DNA of 64,000 nucleotides from Eulemur rufifrons (GCF_041146395.1 NC_090989.1:216908843-216972842), one strand, 5' to 3'. Numbered from the stretch's first letter, positions 48,595 through 63,508 are shown. Program-made: numbers and translations. Notes: generated from the sequence alone by a model not told the origin.

Positions 48595-49262
48595 TCTTAA
48601 GTTAGATTTATTGATATATAATTTTCATAGTGTAAAATTGGCCTTTTTATGTATATAGTTCTATGAATTTTGACAAATGTATACAGTTATGCAATCTCCC
48701 CAACCATCAAGATATAGGACATTTCCAATATCCCAAATAGTTCCCTCATGCCCTTCATTTTTATGATAATGTCATTATTATTGAAGCCCATGATTCATTT
48801 AGATTTTCTTAGTTTTAACCTAGTGTCTTTTTTTCTGGTTCAAAATCCCATCCGAGATACCACATTATACTTACCCATCATGCCTCCTTAAGGCTCTTCT
48901 TGGCTGTGACAGTTTTTCAGACTTTACTTGTTTGATGAACTTGACAGTTTTGAGGAGTACTAATCAGATATTTTACAAAATGTCCCTCTATTGGCATTTG
49001 TCTGATATTTTTCTCATGGTAATACTGGGGTCATGTGGTCATGGTTTTTTGAGGGAAAGGCCACGAAGATAAAGTGCCATTCTCATACATTATATGAAGG
49101 ATACATTCACTGGATGCGATTTGTTGCTGTTGACGTTGACCTTGATCACCCGCATGAGGTAGTGTTCGTCAGGTTTCTCCACTGGAAAGTCCTCCTCCCC
49201 TCACCCTTTCCATACTGTACTCTTGGGAGAAAGTCACTATGTGCAGCCCACCCTTAAGGAGT
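48595..49262 (-). repeat. Old L1 3' region (antisense)
   Basis: TATATAGTTCTATGAATTTTGACAAATG, CATCAAGATATAGGACATTTCC, and further on GTTGACCTTGATCACCCGCATG..GTTTCTCCACTGGAAAGTCC, the reverse order of an L1M 3' region. Confidence 0.75.
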
Positions 49263-49421
49263 AGAGAGTAATGTTCCACTTTCTTAAAAGAGTATTTAAA
49301 TAAGTTATTTGGAATTCTTGTGCATGAAATATTTATCTCCTCTTCCTTATTTATAGTATTTATTTATTTGAGCATTTATTTAAATCTGTATGAACTTATG
49401 GATATTTATTTTATGCTTTGG

Positions 49422-49463
49422 ATTATAACCTAATACTATTTTATTATAACCTAATACTATGTT
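49422..49463 (+). repeat. Tandem duplication of a 21-bp unit
   Basis: ATTATAACCTAATACTAT(T/G)TT occurs twice back to back. Confidence 0.85.
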
Positions 49464-49590
49464 ATTGCTCAAATTGTTCCAGCTTTGGCCATTGGGAATT
49501 CATTCAGTTGGCTTTTGTGTCCCTTTGCCCCTTTGACATAACCCCATCATTGTTGTTGAGTTTCTTTCCTTAAGCACTTTCCTTATCTTC

Positions 49591-49744
49591 TTTTTTTAGA
49601 GACAGGGTCTTGCTTTGTCCTCCAGGCTAGAATGTAGTGGTATGATCATGGCTCACTGCAGACTTGCACTCCTGAGCTCAAGTGATCCTCTGGCCTTGAG
49701 CTCCAAAGTGCTGGAATTACAGGTGTGAGCTACCATGCCTGGCC
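49591..49744 (-). repeat. Alu monomer (FLAM-like)
   Basis: TAGAGACAGGGTCTTGCTTTGTCC to GTGAGCTACCATGCCTGGCC; single arm. Confidence 0.8.
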
Positions 49745-49770
49745 CACAAAGTGCTTTTTAAAACTCATTT

Positions 49771-50040
49771 TCTTTTTTTTTTGAGACAGTCTCACTCTGT
49801 TGCCCAGGCTAGAGTGCTGTGTCATCAGCCTAGCTCACAGCAACCTCAAACTCCTGGGCTCAAGTGATTCTCCTGCCTCAGCCTCCTGAGTAGCTGGAAC
49901 AATAGGTGTGTGCCACCACACCCAGCCAATTTTTTCTACTTTTAGTTGCCCAGCTAATTTATTTCTATTTTTAGTAGAGACAGGGTCTCACTCTTGCTCA
50001 GGCTGATCTCAAACTCCTTAGCTCAAGGGATCCTCCCACT
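49771..50040 (-). repeat. Alu, truncated at an L1 junction
   Basis: Body intact from GAGACAGTCTCACTC to CTCAAGGGATCCTCCCAC, then abruptly L1; the left-arm start is missing. Confidence 0.9.
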
Positions 50041-51725
50041 CTGCTTTGTACTGGCAGAAAGACATACATACAGACCAATGGAAAAGAACAGAGAGTCCAG
50101 AAATAAATTCTCACATTTATGGTCAATTGACCTGCAACAAAGGTGCCAAGAAGACACGATGGGGAAAGGATAGTCTCTTCAATAAATGGTGTTGACAAAA
50201 CTTGATATCCACATGCAGAATAGAATTGGATCCTTAACACAAACAACATACAAATATCAATTCAAAGTGGATTAAAGACTTAAACCTAAGACCTGAAACT
50301 ACAAAACTACTGGAAGAAAACACAGGCAAAAAGTTTCTTGGCACTGGTCTAAGCAAAAATTTTTTAGATATAATCCCAAAAGCACAGGCAACAAAGGCAA
50401 AATAGATAAGTGAGATTGCATCGAACTAAAAAGCTGCTGCATAGCAAGGAAGATAATCAATGAAATGAAGAGATATTTGCAAACCATACAGCAGATAAGT
50501 GGTTAATATTCAAAATAAAGGAACTCAACTCAATAGCAAGAAAACAAATAACTTGGTTAAAAAATGGGCAAAGGACTTGAACAGACATTTCTCTAAAGAA
50601 CACACACAAATAGCCAATAAGTATACACAAAAATGTTCAACATCACTAATCCTCAGGGAAATATAAATCAAAACCACAGGAGGTATCAACTCATACCTGC
50701 TGGAATAGTTATTATCAAAAAGACAAAAGATAACAAGTGTTGGCAAGGATGTAGAGAAAAAGGAACCCTTATACACTATTGGTGGCAATATAAATTGGTA
50801 TGGCCATTATAAGAAACAGTATGGAAGTTCCTCAAAAAAAAACCTAATAGTAGAACTACCATGTGATCTAGCAATCCCACTTCTGGGTATAACCAAAGCA
50901 ACTGAAATCAGTATTTGGAAGATATATCTTCACTCTCATGTTTATTGAAGCATTATTCACAATAGTCAAGACATGGAATCAACCTAACTCTCCACAGATG
51001 GATGAATGAACAAAGAAAGTGTGTTACATATAAGTATATATACAATGGAAAACATTAGTCAGCCTTAAGAAAGAAGAAAATCCTGTCATGTGACAACATG
51101 AATGAACTTGGAGGACATTATGCTAAGTGAAATAAACCAGGTACAGAAACATAAGTACTACATGATCTCAATTATATGTAGAATCTAAAAACTTGATCTC
51201 ATAGAAGCAGAGAGTGGAATGGTAGTTGCCAGGGGTTGGGATAAATGCAATGATGTTGGCCAAAAGGTACAAAGTTTCAATTATGCAAAATGAATAAATT
51301 CTGAAGATCTAATGTACAGCATGGTGACTATAGTTAATAATACTATATTTTATACTTGAAATTTGCTAAGAAGGACAGATCTTAAATGTTCTCACCACAC
51401 ACAGATGCAAAAGGTAAGAACATGAGGTGATGGATATGTTATTAGCTTGATTGTGGTAATCATTTCACAATGTATATATATATGAAAACATATTGTACAG
51501 ACTATAGTTAATAACAATATACTGTACACTTGAAAGTCACTAAGAGAGTGGCTCCACTTAGTCACTCCACAATGTATACATATTTCACAGAATTATGCTG
51601 TACATCATAGATATATACATCTTTGCTTGCCAATTAAAAAATAAATTTAAAAATCACGTTGTACACCTTAAGTATACACAATTTTTATTTGTCAATTATA
51701 GCTCAATAAAGCCAGGGGGGAAAAG
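50041..51725 (+). repeat. L1M-type relic: ORF2 3' end and 3'UTR
   Basis: CCAATGGAAAAGAACAGAGAGTCCAG, AAGGATAGTCTCTTCAATAAATGG, TGGATTAAAGACTTAAACCTAAG and ACCATGTGATCTAGCAATCCCACTTC are landmarks of the ORF2 end. The 3'UTR follows (GAGAGTGGAATGGTAGTTGCCAGG onward) and a CAATAAAG tail. No long frame remains. Confidence 0.9.
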
Positions 51726-51929
51726 AAAAACTCTAGGCTCTAATCAGTATTTATGTATTTTCTTGGTTGCTTTATCTCCTTATTCTCTTTTATTTAATTC
51801 TCTTATTTTCATTTGGGCTTTTCCCCATAATATTGAATTTTCTTTAAGAGTACAGGTCAGCTGTCTTATAGATAGTCCATCCACATTATGGATTTATCTT
51901 GTGATTTTCTTCAGGCTAAATAAACTTTT

Positions 51930-52137
51930 CTCAACCTCAGCATTATTAACACGTTGGACTAGGTAATTCTTTGTTGGAGGGGCCATCCTGCGCACTGTAG
52001 AATGTGTGGCAGCATCCTTGACCTCTCTATCCACTAGATGAGAATAAAACCTCCCAGTGGTGATAATCAAAAATGTTTCAAAACACTGACAAATGTCCCA
52101 TGGGGCATAATTGCTTTTAGTTAAAAATCACTGATCT
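51930..52137 (-). repeat. MER20 (hAT-Charlie MITE), antisense
   Basis: CTCAACCTCAGCATTATTAAC, GGTAATTCTTTGTTGGAGGGGCC, GCGCACTGTAGAATGTGTGGCAGCATCC, AATCACTG: the full order of the ~219-bp element in reverse. Confidence 0.88.
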
Positions 52138-52883
<746 letters not shown>

Positions 52884-52911
52884 CCCTTTCTTCTTTAAAT
52901 ATATCCACTGA

Positions 52912-53293
<382 letters not shown>

Positions 53294-53384
53294 TAAAATG
53301 AGTTAAATTGTAATTCTTTATTATTAATTTCTTTAAATGCTCAAATTGTCCCAAATTTGGCAAGTTGAAGCCCATTCACACTAG

Positions 53385-54520
<1,136 letters not shown>

Positions 54521-54689
54521 TTCCTGGCTATCACCTTAGATGAGGCTGCTTTTACTTCATATCTGAATTTCTGAAATAGTCTTCTAGCTGGTTCCTCTCC
54601 TACAACCTCTCTTCCTTCCAATTACCCCGAACACAGTTAACATAGTAACCCAATTAATCATAAAACCCCTTTTCAAAACTCTCTCTTTT

Positions 54690-55850
54690 AAAAAATTTTT
54701 TTTAATTTCAGCATATTATGGGGGTACAAAAGTTTAGGTTACATATATTGCCCTTGCCCCACCTGAGTCAGAGCTTCAAGCGTGTCCATCCCCCAGATCG
54801 TGTACACCACACCCATTAGGTGTGTATATACCCATCCCCTCCTTCTCCCTCCCATCTACCTGACACGCGATGAATGTTACTACTATATGTACACTTCAGT
54901 GTTGATCAGTTAATATCCATTTGTTGGTGAGTACATGTGGTGCTTGTTTTTCCATTCTTGTGATACTTCACTTAGTAGAATGGGCTCCACTCTATCCAGG
55001 ATAATACAAGAGGTGCTAGATCACCATTGTTTTTTGTGGCTGAGTAGAACTCCAGGGTATACATATACCACATTTTATTAATCCACTCAAGTATTGATGG
55101 GCACTTGGGTTATTTCCACATCTTTGCAATTGTGAATTGTCCTGCTATAAACATTCGAGTGCAGATATCTTTTTTATAGAATGTCTTTTGTTCTTTTGGG
55201 TAGACACCCAGTGATGGGATTGCTGGATCAAATGGTAGTTCTACTTGTATCTCTTTCAGGTATTTCCATATTGCTTTCCATGGAGGTTGTACTAGTTTGC
55301 AGTCCCACCAGCAGTGTAGGATTGTGCCTATTCCTCTGCAACCACACCAACATTTCTTGTTTTGGGACATTTTGATAAAGGCCATTCTCCCTGGAGATAA
55401 GTGATATCTCATTATGGTTTTGATTTGCATTTTCCTGATGATTAGAGATGTTGAACATTTTTTCATATGTTTGTTAGCCATTAGTCTATCTTCTTTTGAA
55501 AAGTTTCTGTTCATATCCTTTGCCCACTTTTTCACAAGATTGTTTGATTTTTTCTTGCTGATTTTCCTCAGTTCTATATTGATTCTAGTTATCAGCCTTT
55601 TATCAGATGTGTAACATGTGAATATTTTCTCCCATTCTGTAGGCTATCTGTTTGCTCTCTTGAAAGTTTCCTTGGCTGTGCAGAAGCTTTTTAATTTGAT
55701 CAGGTTCCATTTATTTATTTTTGTTGTTGCTGTGATTGCCTTTGGGGTCTTGTTTATAAATTCTTTGCCTAGGCCAATGTCTATAAGAGTTTTTCCAACA
55801 TTTTCTTCTAGAATTCTTATAGTTTCAAGCCTTAGGTTTAATCTCCCTCT
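54690..55850 (-). repeat. Strepsirrhine L1 3' end (antisense), 5'-truncated
   Basis: It opens with a T run and GCATATTATGGGGGTACAAAAG, the strepsirrhine L1 3' end in reverse, and continues into the ORF2 C-terminal code (minus strand, 55110-55535). There a 141-codon open stretch includes WKYLKEIQVELPFDPAIPSL, the typical late ORF2 segment. Edges CTCTCTTTTAAA / CTCCCTCTTTAAA may be the diverged duplication. Only about 1.15 kb is present, so it is inactive. Confidence 0.9.
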
Positions 55851-57046
55851 TTAAAGAAACTTCAGTTATCCCCTTTAACCACAGAATACTTTTAAACTCA
55901 TTAGTCTGGAATTCAGGATTTGGTTTTCAACCACTTCTCCAAAGATCTCTTTGCCTCTTTCCTTACAATTTACTTATTTCTTCTGCAAAGTTAGTACACC
56001 CAGTGTCCTAAAATCCATGGCAGAAATTTTTCCCTCCAGCTTGTTTCTCCTGCCATTGTCCAGGCTGAAAGACCCTCCACAGTGTCGCTTTTCCCTCTTC
56101 TCTAAGTCCCGCACAAGTTCTAAGGCTCATCAAGTCCCATCTTGGAAACCTTCTTTGACCACTTCAGTGCCCACAGAGTTCCCCCTTTTCTAAAGTTCTG
56201 TTGGTGCATATATTTGTCCCCTTACTTGGCACTTAATATATGTATATATATATGGCCTTTTCCTTTTTTTGCAATTACTTAAATTTAAAAAATTTGTGTA
56301 TGTTTTTTTCCCAAGAGTAAGAACTATAACCATTTCAGTGGGCAAATATTAATAGATTTTCATTACCATTTTCTTAGTTAAAATAGAGACACATTAACCA
56401 CTATTTTTATTGATGAGATATGGCAGTAAAGAGATCTTATGCAATTTAAATTAATCAAGTCAATGGTGGTGTAGTAGGTATGGGCTCCAAATCCTGGGTT
56501 ATAGTTAAGTGTCATACCTATTACCACATTCCCTAGATTAAAACAAAAAAGGATGCCTCAAAACATTACTCTATTTACAACTCCCTTCAATTAGGGAAGA
56601 AATATAATTTAGAACACTTAGACTTGCCTTAATTAAAATTTCCAATCAAGATACTGGTGAGAGAGACAAAAAATTTGACATCAAATACTCATGGAGCAAA
56701 ATGGTATTATACAAAATGTTATCTGTTTGTTTACAGCCTGATAAAAAAGAGAACTCTAACCCCACAGTAATGAAAACATCCTTGTTCCATCCCAGAGTAT
56801 CAAATTCAATTATTTTCCTCTAGACAAAAGAATCACTTATGGTCATATGTTTAGTTTTCTGTCACCTTTCTGGTAATCCTTCCTTGGAATGACAAATAGC
56901 TAGCTATATCCAGGAACTAGATGAGATCCCAGTCAATCTGGAATTTGAGTTTTTTTCTTATTATGTGTGAAAGATAGATATTAATCAATAGTGCACTAAA
57001 TATCTGGAAAGAAACATAAAACTCAAAAAAAAAAAAAGCTCCAGGA
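55851..57046. other. Intron, A/T-rich
   Basis: No element recognised with confidence; TATATATGTATATATATA-type tract near 56238-56252. Confidence 0.4.
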
Positions 57047-57112
57047 TTTCCAACAAATAATTACTTTTTTGTTTTTTCCAACAAAAATTACTTTTGTTTC
57101 CAACAAATAATC
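57047..57112 (+). repeat. Three-copy short tandem repeat (~24 bp)
   Basis: TTTCCAACAAATAATTACTT / TTTCCAACAAAAATTACTTT / TTTCCAACAAATAATCG, the units joined by T/G runs. Confidence 0.8.
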
Positions 57113-57489
57113 GAAATGGCTGATTTCATTTTTCTCTAAGTCCCCTAGAGATCATCTAGACCTGGTCCAAAGATGAATCTACAGTATTAAAATGAAACAA
57201 AGCTAAGTTCTCTCTAAAGAATGGTGTTCTTTCTCACAAGAAGAACCTCAGGAAAATCTACAGTAAATTATTCACATCTTTTAAAGTTTACCTTTATCTT
57301 ACTAAAATTATAAAATTTAATAAACCATGTCCTGTTCAAATATTCCCTATAGTTCTAATATTTCATGAAAAATCAGTCATTTTTGTATCCTATAATTTAT
57401 TTTCTCTTCTTCTTGGCCCATAGACAAAGTTTGATTAGAGAAAGCATCAAATCTAAGTCCCTGGGTACCCTGACCCATGTATGTTTGCT

Positions 57490-57665
57490 TTGAATTTGGG
57501 CAATTCTCAAATTCAACTTAACAAACATTTATACATTAATTGTGCATTTATTATGTCCTGGGAATGTTGCTAGTTCTTGTGGGAGCAAAGCATATAAGTC
57601 ACAGAGCTTGTCCTTAAGTAGTTTAGTATCTAGGCAGAAAGATGCATACATACCAAATTTTACAC
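57490..57665 (-). repeat. L2-like relic (antisense)
   Basis: AACAAACATTTATACATTAATTGTGCATTTATTATGTCCTGGGAATG..ACAGAGCTTGTCCTTAAGTAGTTTAGT follows the antisense L2 pattern. Confidence 0.55.
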
Positions 57666-58479
57666 TAGTCACCTATAAAAACTATTATCATTGGTCCAAA
57701 ACCAAATGGAAACAAGAAAAGGGAGAATTTATTCTATTGGAGAGATCAACAAAGGGTTCAGTAATAAGGTGATAATTGAGTTCAGCCAGGTCAATCCAAG
57801 AATACACAAGGCCCAATACATACAGATTTTATAAATTAAAAGAAATCCTAGAATTTAAAAAGAGAAATTTGCAGCATTTAAAATGCTCTTGTCACCCTCT
57901 TCAGAGACTCCACTGCACTTTGTACCTGTCTCTATTCTGGCAGGCATTGTCAAAGATTTCACCCAGGTGTGTTACTTGTGACGGAGAGGGCTGCACAGCG
58001 GGTCAGAGCCACACCACCTCTGGATTCCCAGGGCCAAGCACTCGGCACACAGTAGACAAAGTTTCTTAAGGGAGTGAATGGACTGAATATTTTAATAGCA
58101 CTTTGTAAAGTCAATCAAACTTTCTAATTTATCTGTGTTTGCAAGTGGATTCTTTTGGATTTTGAGTCCCCAGGTGGTCAGTGTCTGCTATAGGATTCAT
58201 TTTCCAGTGGCTTCACCTTGGTCCCCCCTTTGGCTGGGTCAGCTAAGGAGAGGGGACACAATGCAGATCCCTCATGATCATGGTTGTCTTGTCACAGTTT
58301 CCACCTCCATGCTGAGACCCTCACTCATCCTGAATGAGTTCACACACATTCATACATTCCTTTCAAGATGTCTTGAAGATATAGAAGGGACATCTTCTCT
58401 AGGTTTAACTTGCTGGGTGGACGTGTACCACTGCCATCACTGAGCAGAGCCAAGAGAGCCAGAATCTCAGGTTTAAGAT

Positions 58480-58480
<1 letters not shown>
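57666..58480. other. Intron, no named repeat
   Basis: Nothing recognised. Confidence 0.4.
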
Positions 58481-58481
<1 letters not shown>

Positions 58482-58515
<34 letters not shown>

Positions 58516-58516
58516 T
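58482..58516 (+). repeat. (CA)n microsatellite
   Basis: About 16 CA units with one CG interruption. Confidence 0.95.
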
Positions 58517-58805
58517 TCCTCCACAATGCACAAAGATGCTAGCATGGGCACACAACATACAATAGCAAAAGTGCAAAAGGAGACCACAGAAGTTAGCTGG
58601 GGTGTGAAACCTAATGGAAAAATAATGGTCTGAAATGGGTAAGAAGTGAAATCAAGATAGTCATCATGGAGCCAAAAAAACAAACATTTGTCATTACTCT
58701 CTGCAAAATCACCTCACAGGAGACACTGGAATCTGCCTATATTTTTTACTTTAGTAACTTTTAGTACTTATGCCTAGGTTTATTCTTTGCTTCCAAGATA
58801 ATTAA

Positions 58806-59178
<373 letters not shown>

Positions 59179-59439
59179 AAATAAATAAATAAATAAATGT
59201 TACCCTCTTCTTAAGTGTTTATTAACATTATTATTATATTTTATTATCTATAATAGTAATATATGCACCATTTTATAGTGGGGTATAATGGGAGAATGCT
59301 ATTTAAGTTTCTAGAAACTGTATTTTGTAGTCACATATATTATAAAAAATACAACTTTTTCATTTAAGGCAAGGAGAGGCAGTAATAGCCATCAGATAAA
59401 TTATAATTCATTTGTAATATTTAAGGACTTATTTCGAAA

Positions 59440-59615
59440 ATGTATTCTATAAGAGACGATTTGGAATGTTCTCAACATAAAGAAATGATAATTGTTTGAT
59501 GATGGATGTCCCAATTACCCTGATTTGATCATCACACATTTATGCATTTATCAAAATATCACATGTCCCCCATAAATATGTACAACTATTACATATGAAT
59601 AAAAAGGAGTTAATA
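59440..59615 (+). repeat. L1 3'UTR end
   Basis: GAATGTTCTCAACATAAAGAAATGATAATTG, CCCAATTACCCTGATTTGATCATCACAC and ATCACATGTCCCCCATAAATATGTAC, then AATAAAAAGGAG. Confidence 0.88.
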
Positions 59616-59674
59616 AAATCCATGAAGTAAGGCCAATAAAAAGTCTACTTCGTTCTGCACAAGCTAAGCCCCTG

Positions 59675-59825
59675 CAGCTTCACACGTGGTCTATAGAACA
59701 GCAGCTGCAGCATCAGGCAGCTTGTTAGAAACACTAATTCTCAGGCTGCCTTAGACTGGTGAACCAGAATCTGCATTTTAACACATTCCCCACATGACTT
59801 GCACGCACACTGAAGTTACAGAAGC
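59675..59825 (-). repeat. MER5A (antisense)
   Basis: GCAGCATCAGGCAGCTTGTTAGAAACACTAATTCTCAGGC..GAACCAGAATCTGCATTTTAAC. Confidence 0.85.
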
Positions 59826-60691
59826 ACTACTTAACCAATCGCAGGGTTCATGGAAGCTCCACAAAGAGAAATTATTCCATGAACCTTTATTAATTTTGAG
59901 CTTCCTTTCAAAGATCCCACATGCTAATTATTTTCTCTATCTTGCCTAAATTTACATTAAGATACAATCCCAGAATTTGGTGAGCTCCCTATTTTTCATT
60001 TTCCAGCCAACCTGAGGGTGCTGTGTGTTACACACTCTCCCCATCCCCTGCTCCACCAGAGAATCAGGCATGTGAGCGGGGAGGAAGGAGGAGGCACTGA
60101 TTTGAACTAGAGCTTATCTGGAAGACTGAAAGTCCTTTTCATTGCATAACGAGGATTTAAACCCCACCGTTCCCACTATGCTTTATTCTCTAACGACTGT
60201 CTTAGGCTCCAAGCAACAGAGTCAGTTTTATGAAGGAAAACCCTGATCTCTCCACCCACCAGCTTTTGTGTTTCACACATCAGATGAGTCAATCAGGCAT
60301 TTCTTGGCTTGAGTTTATTCGTTGTTCATCTTCAAAATTTGCCACCTTGAGAAGCTAAGGAAAAGCTGAGTCCCCGGCCCCTTGAAACGTGGTCGTTGAT
60401 AGATATCCCAGCCAACTAGCTGACAACCAGAAGGAAAAGTGCCACCGTCTCCATTCCTAAACTTGAGTTTCATAAAGACAAGAGACTTATCCTTGGCCTC
60501 AAAACCAAGTGCCTCCTCACCATGACCCTCTTTGTACTGGAGTGAGCCTACTTAGTGGATATTGATGGCGACACTGATTATGACAGCAATGGCAAGAGTC
60601 CTTCATCCTGCTGAAGCAACGACAGGATGAGAAAGTGTGGAAAAGGACCCAGCTATTTTAACTCTGTAAGTAACAAAGGAAGAGGACATAC
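59826..60691 (-). other. Intron adjoining the 60692-60760 exon
   Basis: No repeat recognised. Confidence 0.45.
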
Positions 60692-60760
60692 CCAAGCTGC
60701 ATCCCAGACACCCTTCTTCACATGGCACGCATCCTTCATAGTCTGGGTCTTGCACTTCAC
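60692..60760 (-). CDS. PCSK5: PCSK5 small Cys-rich exon (69 bp)
   Basis: The exon encodes EVQDPDYEGCVPCEEGCLGC followed by SL, with four cysteines in a CxxC-x3-CxxC arrangement, the core of a furin-like repeat. The acceptor is a pyrimidine-rich CTCTCTCGCTGTGTAG and the donor is TTGG|GTATGT. Both ends are phase 1, so the exon could be skipped without a frameshift, at the cost of half a disulfide repeat. Its 3' neighbour in the transcript is 42.4 kb away (18277). The 1.35-kb intron on its 5' side holds a 7SK pseudogene. Frame and peptide match the human gene's order of exons. Confidence 0.93.
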
Positions 60761-61018
60761 CTACACAGCGAGAGAGATGAAAAATAGAACTCAGTTCCAC
60801 CGAGTGGAGACACATTAATTGCTGTAAAAATATGTTGGTGTGTATCATTGAGCAATTATGAAGGCCAAACCCATCCTTGAGAATGTATATATGGCAATCA
60901 CTTTAAAAAAATCTCTTTCTATGAATTTAATAGATTGGATGAGCTTAATTGGGGACAAATAAAACCAAGTCGAACTATAGGCCATGCAACTAGTTTTGAA
61001 GTCAAGATGGTAGATTTT

Positions 61019-61255
61019 GGATGTGAGAGCTATCTGGCTGCAACACTTGTCACCCCTTTAATCACCGGGGTTGATTCGGCTGATCGGGCTGGCTAGGCGG
61101 GTGTCCCCTTCCTCCCTCAGTGCTCCATGTGCGTCCCTCCCGAAGCTGCAGTATAAGAGGACGACCTCCCCCGACAGAGGAGGACCGTTCTTCAGTCAAG
61201 GGTGTACCAGTAGCTGCGCTCCCCTGCTAGAACCTCCAAACAAGCTCTCAAGATT
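61019..61255 (+). pseudogene. RN7SK-like pseudogene: 7SK small nuclear RNA pseudogene, 3'-truncated
   Basis: Starts at GGATGTGAG, the 5' end of 7SK, and follows its sequence through GGTTGATTCGGCTGATC, GGCTGGCTAGGCGGGTGTCC, CTCCATGTGCGTCCCTCCCG and GTAGCTGCGCTCCCCTGCTAG to CTCCAAACAAGCTCTCAAG. About 240 of ~331 nt are kept. A small deletion/replacement follows GAAGCTGC (GCGCTCGG-type bases lost). The flanks share GTAGATTTT (61010-61018 and about 61254-61262), so it was retroposed. No 7SK promoter elements belong to the insert, so it should be silent. It is antisense to PCSK5, in a 1.35-kb intron. Confidence 0.93.
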
Positions 61256-61262
61256 GTAGATT

Positions 61263-62110
61263 TTATTTATTAAAGAAATCTATTCTGCTTTTGGGAAAAT
61301 GGAATTGGATATGTAAATGAACAGGTTCTGTCTCTCTTTTCATCTGTTCTAGTAAAACTTCTAAAAAATGTTTTAAATCTTTTACTGCATTGATAAACAT
61401 TAAGGAGATACAGAAATGAATGTCTTAATAATTCTAAAAAGTCTTGGAACTCTCTTCAGCACCAGACCAGGCATAATTCTGATACCGAGCAGAGCAATGG
61501 TCTGTGGCATCCTTACATAGAAGGGAGCCAAAATTATGTGCTGTTTCTAAAGTTCTCTCTTCCAATATGAGATAAGAAGTTAGGCAATAACAATAACACA
61601 TACGATTCATAGACCACTTTGATATTTTCAAGTAGTTTTAGAGTGGGCTGATTCTTACTTGCTTCTCACGGCAGCTCTGCTTTGGTCCTATGGTACTTCC
61701 ACAAACAAAGACACTAAGACATGGGCAAATTAGACTAGTTTTGCCCAGGGTCTTATGTCTAGTAATCGGGAAGGAGGAAACTGTTGGCCAGGACTTTGGG
61801 TTTCTCATCTAATTTTTGTCTCCACTATATCCTTTCCACAATTCCACCCTCCCCAGTTCAAGATGACCTTCTATCTGAATATCTGCATTTGTATGACCTT
61901 CGATTGTGTCTGGGGAAACCTCGAGAAAGGGTGTGTAGGGAAAGAGAGAGGGGCAGCTACTACTGTCCCCACTTGATATATGGAGTCACCTAAAGTCATC
62001 CCAAGCGCCTACACTAAAGCCAGGAAGGCAATTCAAACCTCTAGAACATCTGGGACACACCTCCTCTTCCCACCTCCTGGGGCTGGGCGGGGGCCCCAGA
62101 GCAGCAGTAC
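61263..62110 (-). other. Intron between 7SK pseudogene and the 62111 exon
   Basis: No repeat or gene recognised. Confidence 0.45.
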
Positions 62111-62317
62111 CTTGTCCACACTCTAACTTCTGGCAGGTGTGATTGGTGGGCACCATGAAGTAGCCACCCATGCATCTCGTGCAGACACGTGGGCTGTGGC
62201 AAAGCTCGCAGTTGTCCGGGCAGGGCAGGCAGGTGTGTCCCTTGGCAGGATAGTGGCCTACTGGGCAGCTCTCTCGACACTCTCCCTGGTACAGGAAGCG
62301 ATCTTGGCCATGCTTGT
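62111..62317 (-). CDS. PCSK5: PCSK5 Cys-rich repeat exon (first in window, transcript order)
   Basis: This 207-bp exon encodes part of the Cys-rich (furin-like repeat) region of the secretory-pathway serine protease PC5. In this family the region binds cell-surface/TIMP partners and is not catalytic. It starts in phase 1 after GGTCAG at 62318-62323 and ends CAAG before GTACTG. The peptide runs from DKHGQDRFLYQGEC to KLECGQ and has ten cysteines, including CLPCPDNCELC and CTRC. NHT is an N-glycosylation sequon. The split codon G|GT joins to the 60760 exon as Gly. The peptide resembles human PC5B, and the length of 68 codons plus split codons fits one to two repeat units. The donor GTACTG is weak at +4 to +6. 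The identification rests on recognising the protein and on phase continuity over eight exons. Confidence 0.93.
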
Positions 62318-63270
62318 CTGACCAGTTAGAGGGGTAACAGAAAGAGAGAAAATGTGCAAAATTAGCCTTGAAGCTAATATATTGTAAAACATTTTATTGA
62401 AAAAAGATACGAGTGAGTGCTTTTGCTCCTGGGGGATCAGGAGTATAAGAATGGATTTAATGAAAAGTGCAATATCTGTATCTTTGTAGTTGAAAAGTTT
62501 TCCTTGCAGGGAATAATTTTCTAATATTTTATATATTTGAGTGAACAGCAACTACTATCTGGGATAACATTACAAAACCACAAGCCATGCTCTGTGAATA
62601 ACTACAATTCAAAATGTGTTTAACTTTCCTAAGGGCTCCTTTTGGTATCTGTGAAAGCTCTTAGATTTGGGGGCTATAGAGAACCCCTGAGAATAAACAG
62701 ATGCTTAATGATAGGCATATTTTGTGAAAGTGAAATCTTTTCAAATGATTTTGAATTGTCAAAATCACATGCTTGTGTTAACTACCTAAGTTCTGAATTT
62801 TTGCACAGCTGCCAATTCCTGCAGGGACAGCCTTCTTGAAGTCCCAGACCAGGCACACCTCTTTGACCCCTTTGCACCCATTCCTGAGGGCTCCTCACTT
62901 CTGTCAACATTGAACTCTGTAAGGAAAGAATTGGCGGTACCTCCAGCCTGACAGACTATGGGAATTTGTTCCTGGAGGGGTTGGAAAATTCCCATCAACT
63001 ACAAAGCATCACAATTAGTTACAAAGAATTATAATCAGTTACAAATATTAGAACAAAATAAGGTTAACATACTTGCACCCAGAGGTTTCCTACTCCTACC
63101 CTCCTGGAGTTTTTATAGGGAGTGTGCTCAAGTATCCATCTTCTCTGAATCAGATTTCCTATATGTCTCTGCCTCAGAAGAGTAGCTGATCTGTGTTACC
63201 CAGCATAAGTGGGGTCTAGTGTTCACTTATCATGTGACCTACCACAAGGAGATCCAACACCATTGATCTC
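62318..63270 (-). other. Intron upstream of the 62111-62317 exon
   Basis: No repeat recognised. Next PCSK5 exon upstream lies outside the window. Confidence 0.45.
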
Positions 63271-63507
63271 CAGCCTGAGCAAGAGCAAGACTCTGTCTCT
63301 ACTAAAAATAGAGAAATTACCCAGGCGTTGTGGTGCGCACCTATTGTCTCAGCTACTCAGGAGGCTGGGGCAGGAGGATCTCCTGAGCCCAAGAGTCTGA
63401 GGTTGCAGTGAGCTATGATGATGCCACTGCATTCTACTAAGGACAACAGAATGAGACTCTGTCTCAAGACAAAAACAAAAACAAAAACAAAAACAAAAAC
63501 AAAAACA
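63271..63507 (+). repeat. 5'-truncated Alu with (AAAAAC)n tail
   Basis: Begins at CAGCCTGAGCAAGAGCAAGAC in the left arm; the tail is a regular AAAAAC microsatellite at 63470-63507. Confidence 0.9.
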
Positions 63508-63508
63508 A

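Noticed and set aside
55110..55535. 141-codon minus-strand ORF as a host gene
   Set aside because: It is the C-terminal part of L1 ORF2 in a 5'-truncated copy.
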